Source: Pseudocercospora fijiensis CIRAD86 (lineage: Eukaryota > Ascomycota > Dothideomycetes > Mycosphaerellales > Mycosphaerellaceae). From it: a stretch of DNA of 64,000 nt. The position numbers and the translations under genes were made by a program. Below are positions 59,376-64,000 of this stretch, piece by piece (within the stretch, counting starts at the first letter, position 1; the number at the start of each line of letters is the position of its first letter). The DNA is taken from NCBI RefSeq assembly GCF_000340215.1, contig NW_006921539.1:2570056-2634055 (forward strand). Reading direction: 5' to 3'. The notes under the pieces were generated by a model. It made no database searches. It saw only the letters and a list, made by a program, of their open reading frames with translations, and was not told the DNA's origin.

Positions 59376-61280
59376 GCCACTGTCATCGTATTCAGTACCG
59401 AGCAACCATGCGCTTCTCGAACAAGAAGCATACTCATAGCCTTGTCATCCCACACAATGGCAGAATAGCGGCTCACGACTATCGAAGTTTATTTATAGAT
59501 ACCTTGTTTGAGGCTAGTGGATGCCTGCCGACCCTGCCACGCGGATTTTTTTGGAAGTAAGACTTCTGCTGTTGTTATGCAGGAGGTAAATCGAATATAA
59601 CCGGCTGTGTATTTTTGGTACAAATCGAAGCTCGGCTATATGTCTTGTTGCGCGACCAAGTGTTGTTTGAAGGTGATGCGGTCGAGCGAGGCGATGATGC
59701 TGGTAAAAAGACGTGATCGTGAATCGTGATCGTGATTCATAGATGATGTGCAAGAATCCAGAAGAAAGTAAGGTCTGACGCTCGTATCTAGTGTCTCGTG
59801 AGTAGGAATTCGGAAAAGCTTGGAGAAGACGGATCTGCTTTGAGGTCTTGCGTTAGCACTTGTCAAAAGCTGCGAACTGTCAACCGTCGTAAGGTGGATA
59901 GATGGGTTGGCACTCGACTTTTCGCTAGTCTTGCAGATGGTGTGTTGCACTTGACAGAATAGGCGAATATGCATCGTCGTAGTGAACGGCGTAGAGGTTC
60001 GAAGACTCACGAGCGAGCGCGAGACTACGATGGTGCAGGCCAAACACCTGCCGCATCGTAGCGTGACATTTGGCAGTTGAATCTGTGGCATCATCGTTTC
60101 ATCGACTTACATCGATGTTGCCTTCGTGGGCTGTGGTCGCTCGTCCGTCGCAGATATTCTTATGATCATGCATAGCCGTTGGATTCGTCTTGTGTCGTAC
60201 ATATGGAGTGTTTGATCGTCCTGTTCAACCTAAAACCCGCATCTGCGGCACGTCTCGACAATGAGGAGGGCCAGACTGCAATGGTTTGCGAAGTATTCAA
60301 GTTGTTTCGAGAATAATAAAATGATGGCGCCTTATCAGAGGTACGGCTTGTGGCCAGGAGTCCAGGACTCAATTATTCCGACAGGATTTCTGCGAGCGAT
60401 AGTTTGAGATCCAAGGCGTATGAAGCTTCGGCAATTCTTCGAGTCATGACTGTTAGCGTATCGATTTGCTTTGTGCATTGCGGTGTCATGTTTTCGCATG
60501 CTCAAAGTGTCTGGCTTTGGCGCACAGGTCCGATTCCGCTGCTTGCTGCGAAGACGTCATGCGATTGAGCTGGCCGGCACTCTTGCTTTAGCCAGACGTT
60601 GGCGTACGGGAAGGCAAGCGCGACCGTAGTCGCCGTGTGGCACAATTGTTGGTCCAAGCCTGCTACGCCATGGCTCTTTCGGTTCAGTTCAGCATCCCAG
60701 ATGCTCATGGCTTGGGAAGTTGCGCAAGTGTATTCTACAGGATTGCGGCGCGCGGTACCAGGCTCTATTGACACAGAATTGCATGATACTCGATAGAACT
60801 AGCGGACGTTGCGTTGTGGTCAGTGGCTGTCAAGGGACCTGCATTTGGAAGTCGAATGCCGTTCTAGACTGCCCAGTGATATTCTACATTGGGGCATGGC
60901 CTGGCCTGTCCGTTCACTGCTCAAGCCTCAAGGATAGGCTCTGTCTCCTCATTCTCGAAGGAGCATGAATTGGACGTTATAACGAGGTGGCAGACTCAGC
61001 TTGTGAGACCACAGATGCCAGCAAGGAACATTGAACTCTGCACTCAGTAATAATAAGCAAGTCACCGAGCGTTTTTGCTCCAAGATCGTGGGCCACACAG
61101 TCAAGTTCGAGGAGAGAGTCACGCACGATAGAAGTACTGGAGGAGATGATGCAGATGTGCAAGACAGGGCCAGCCAGCCCCTTCACGTCCATTTCCTGAT
61201 TCGGGACTTCGTAGAAAGACAGCGCCAGGCCAAGACATCCAATGGTCAGCCTGCCACAGTCCATGCAGTTTTGCGTTCGG

Positions 61281-61310
61281 TGGCATGGCATGGCATGGCA
61301 TGGCATGGCA
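61281..61310. repeat. (TGGCA)6 microsatellite
   Basis: Six perfect TGGCA units, followed by TGGGCGGAGGG. Confidence 0.95.
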
Positions 61311-62025
61311 TGGGCGGAGGGAGGGCCGGCGTGGTGTGATTGCTGGCCGGATAGAATACTACCGCTTTGCTTTGCGGCCTTGATGCGACTCTTCAGCTGC
61401 GTACAAACGTCCGGCTTGGGGTTTGCGGTGCAGTAGTACTTGAGCTAGCATACGCCACGAGTCTAATTGCACGCCTCTTCCGTGTGCTCTCACAAGGTTT
61501 GTCGTCCACGTTGTGAGAGGACGGATCGGGCAGGCGGCGAGAGATCGGCAATCTCGAAGCATCAGCATCTCCGCGCGTGGCATCCTTGCAGTCACGGCGA
61601 ACCTTCGAAACAGGTCGACGACTCGCCTCGTGCTCACAGCACATCACAACATCGCCGTACCGTCCGAGCCGCTGCCAGCCCGACCGAGCCTCACCGGGCT
61701 CGCAGCCGCCAGCCAAGCGCTGGTACGGTACAGCTGCTGCCCACGATGCTGGATGCATGTGGAGGGCGTCAATGGGAGCAGCCGATCGATAATACAATAT
61801 TCGCTGAATGCAGGTGTCTGCGCGCACGACTTCCCCCGTGAACTCAATCTGACGCTGCCGGACTCCACTGACTTTGTCCCGCTGTGCTTGTGCCCTTGCC
61901 CTTGCCCTTGATCATAGCATTCCATATTGTTCATTCATGCTCGCCTCGCCCACGAGCCCATGCACGGCCATACTGCGCGCTCAGCTATTCTTAACACCAC
62001 CACGTTATCGCGCCGCTGAGCACAG

Positions 62026-62080
62026 GCCCCGCCCCGCCCCGCCCCGCCCCGTCCTGCCCTGCCCTGCCCTTCTGCCCTCT
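62026..62080. repeat. C-rich tract (CCCCG)n then (CCCTG)n
   Basis: Five CCCCG-type units followed by CCTGCCCTGCCCTGCCCTT, about 370-415 bp upstream of the transcription factor start. The minus strand has five or more G4 runs with single-base loops, a potential G-quadruplex or GC-box promoter element. Confidence 0.75.
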
Positions 62081-62442
62081 GCATGCCACACGCCAAGCCC
62101 AACCGCCAACCAGAGACCGAGAGGGGGTCGCAAAGAAACTCCACTGGCTCCTACGCTACGTCGCTATCGATACAGCATTTCATTAACACCGCCAGCCTCG
62201 TCGCCGCCTCTGTCTTCGCCCACCTCCCTCCCAGGAAACGCTCGGCCCTCTGGACCTTCTGATTTGCCAGTACATGGCGATCCTGTCTGCAAACACGCCC
62301 TTTCCCTCAACGTTTTCGTTTCGCCTTCATCAGAGGTCTTGCGACAGCGCCACCGGGAGAGCTACGACCACGGCGACAGAGGCGATGTGCATGTGCGGAG
62401 AACATCGACCTGGGCATCGATATTGAACACCTCGCATTACGC

Positions 62443-64000
62443 ATGGCCTCCAGCATCAAGACCGAAGATGCATTCCATCACGCATCCATGCCAGACACGT
62501 CCGCTGCTGAAGCCGCCCTCAAGGCAAAGTTGTCGAGAAAGCGTACCAAGACCGGATGCCTAACTTGTCGAAAGCGACGCATCAAATGCGGTGAGGAGCG
62601 ACCCGTGTGCAAGAATTGCATCAAGAGCAAACGGCACTGCGAAGGCTACAACCAACGCGTTGTCTTCAAACCTCCACACTTCGAGTATCAACCCATCGCT
62701 AATGGCGCAGCTCACATCACCTTTCCTGCCGGTCCCTTCATGGAGACACAGCAGACGGAGGCACCGCCCGCGCCCGCGCCGCCTCTTGATCCGGCCATGT
62801 ATGGTCAATTGCGACCTCGGCCTACCGAGCAACAGTTCATGACTGTGTTCGATCAACATACACAGCAAATTGTTCGCATTCCAGTCCCTCCACAACAACC
62901 CCATCATCCTTCCCAGCTGCCACCGAATGACCACTGCCAACCATTTGCTGCACCACCCGTCATTAGTCCAGGACATATGATCCAAGATCCATTTCGATCG
63001 CACCAGTATGCTCAACAGGTTGCAACCCAAGTATATCAGCAGCAAGACTCCCAGCTTGGACCTGCATCAATGCACACCGTTCCCGGAAGCAATGGTGTAG
63101 CTCCTCCACCTGCTGATAACCACACGGCGACGCCAGCGACTGTGCCAGGCGATTATCTTGGGCAGGCCTACGGACAGCCGGTTCAGCCTATGACCCATGC
63201 ACAGCACGATGCGTTGCATTTGCCTCCAGCGCATCAACCACGCGTGGGAAGCCAAAAGACCGCAGATCAGGAGCAGTTCGTATCTGCGCCAACGCCTGCG
63301 TCTTCACGAACAATGTCAATGTTACAGACTCCTCTGGTGGAATCTCAGCAGTGGACTCCAAATGCTTACATTCCCAGGCCGGAGTTGTCTAGACCAATAG
63401 ACTACCAGCTGGAGTTTCAGCATGCTCAATACGGGATCAAGCAGAGTGCTCATGTCAAAGGAGAATCCGAGGACCAGACAACCCCGGAGCTTTATGAGCA
63501 TGAATATCACGCGCCGCAGAATGCGACGCCAACTTATCTCTTGAATGCTGCTGCTGTAGAATACCAGGATGATGATTACTACGACATTCATTCGGATGAA
63601 GAGCAGGACGTGGATGCAGCGATGATCCAAGGTCGAGATCATCAGCGACAACGAACACTCAACAGGATATTGGCAAGAAATCAGATCGGTGGACGCGATC
63701 TGCAGATTCGCAGGTACGATACCTTCCTCTATGCGGGCATTCTCGACACATACAAGGTCGAGAACGTTGCCAATCCTTTGAAGAACCCTGCCACTGCACG
63801 CGTCTTTGCACACTTCATCTCAGCCACCGGACCAAGTCTTTCCATCTTTGAGCGCCATCCCAGGAACACCTCGGTCCTCTTTCACGAAGGTTCTATTCCC
63901 CTTTCCCAGCAAGGCTTGTGGACATACACCCTTCCCATGGCCGCCTTGCATCACCAAGGCCTCCTGCATGCAATGTTAGCCCTCGGAAGTCTCCACATAG
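62443..64000 (+). CDS. Zn(II)2Cys6 transcription factor, 5' part (519 codons, continues past window)
   Basis: Starts MASSIKTEDAFHHASMPDTS. The Zn2Cys6 binuclear cluster is at residues ~39-65: GCLTCRKRRIKCGEERPVC and KNCIKSKRHCEGY, with all six Cys (CX2CX6CX6CX2CX6C), preceded by a basic SRKRTKT. It is followed by a long Pro/Gln-rich middle (~70-330), an acidic DDDYYDIHSDEEQDVDAA stretch (~385), then the conserved fungal-TF domain start (RRYDTFLYAGILDTYKVENV, FAHFISATGPSLSIFERHPR, LHHQGLLHAMLALGSLHI). This looks like the Fungal_trans_2 class. Nuclear; target genes unknown. No stop in the frame to 64000 and no intron required. The C-terminus lies outside the window. Confidence 0.92.
   Translation, partial: MASSIKTEDAFHHASMPDTSAAEAALKAKLSRKRTKTGCLTCRKRRIKCGEERPVCKNCIKSKRHCEGYNQRVVFKPPHFEYQPIANGAAHITFPAGPFMETQQTEAPPAPAPPLDPAMYGQLRPRPTEQQFMTVFDQHTQQIVRIPVPPQQPHHPSQLPPNDHCQPFAAPPVISPGHMIQDPFRSHQYAQQVATQVYQQQDSQLGPASMHTVPGSNGVAPPPADNHTATPATVPGDYLGQAYGQPVQPMTHAQHDALHLPPAHQPRVGSQKTADQEQFVSAPTPASSRTMSMLQTPLVESQQWTPNAYIPRPELSRPIDYQLEFQHAQYGIKQSAHVKGESEDQTTPELYEHEYHAPQNATPTYLLNAAAVEYQDDDYYDIHSDEEQDVDAAMIQGRDHQRQRTLNRILARNQIGGRDLQIRRYDTFLYAGILDTYKVENVANPLKNPATARVFAHFISATGPSLSIFERHPRNTSVLFHEGSIPLSQQGLWTYTLPMAALHHQGLLHAMLALGSLHI

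Larger units (their letters stand above)
59376..62442. other. Long gene-free interval
   Basis: No credible gene on either strand: open frames are short, overlap on both strands, and show no conserved motif or good splice-joined continuation. It contains a GGCAT pentanucleotide repeat and a C-rich tract (listed separately), and probably the 5' leader and promoter of the Zn2Cys6 gene. An unannotated non-coding RNA cannot be excluded. Confidence 0.5.

Noticed and set aside
59376..62442. tRNA or rRNA genes in the long interval
   Set aside because: No cloverleaf-compatible A/B-box pair or rRNA-like sequence was seen by eye.
61874..62563. 229-codon plus-strand frame before the Zn2Cys6 gene
   Set aside because: Pro/Ser/Arg-rich translation of a C-rich spacer; it overlaps the start of the transcription factor in another frame and has no motif.

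Overview
The window is filamentous ascomycete DNA with two sharply different halves. The small spliced introns (46-156 nt, GT...CTRAC...AG), the Zn(II)2Cys6 regulator, the DUF6604 protein and the heavy CpA-to-TpA mutation of repeats all point this way. A Dothideomycete is my best guess, but that is inference from gene style only.

Positions 1 to about 54,660 are a transposon graveyard in which TpG/CpA is strongly depleted and TpA enriched while CpG is kept. This is the signature of repeat-induced point mutation (RIP), and it turns Trp, Gln, Cys and His codons into stops or Tyr. It contains: (i) three partial or complete copies of an unusually long (9.9 kb) hAT-type DNA transposon carrying a transposase plus several unrecognised accessory genes (1-8832 inverted and cut by the window edge; 9194-12369, 3' part only; 32262-42199, apparently complete), plus a 393-bp internal-deletion derivative at 53218-53610 with a perfect 8-bp target duplication; (ii) Ty3/Gypsy chromodomain-type retroelement remnants at 12370-18152 and 44326-49853 (minus) and 18350-21715 and 50042-50740 (plus), with four ~190-bp LTRs; (iii) a Helitron at about 24560-31950 (minus) with recognisable HUH and Pif1-helicase motifs; (iv) other dispersed repeats, an 85-bp minisatellite, a heptamer repeat and a 313-bp (CTA)n tract. 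No gene in this half is intact.

From about 54,690 onward base composition and codon use are normal and there are three apparently functional genes: a four-exon DsbA-like thioredoxin-fold protein (54721-55513, minus), a divergently transcribed 789-aa DUF6604 protein (55936-58461, plus, one intron), and the first 519 codons of a Zn2Cys6 transcription factor (62443 to the window end). The spacers hold a degenerate tandem repeat (58462-59375), a pentanucleotide repeat and a C-rich tract.

The most unusual observation is a short GC-rich motif (core GCCGGCTA, in pairs or 12-13-bp arrays) found over and over inside the introns and between the genes of the large hAT element. It is hardly seen in the Gypsy elements. 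Together with the element's size and accessory genes, this makes the hAT element the best candidate here for something not yet described.
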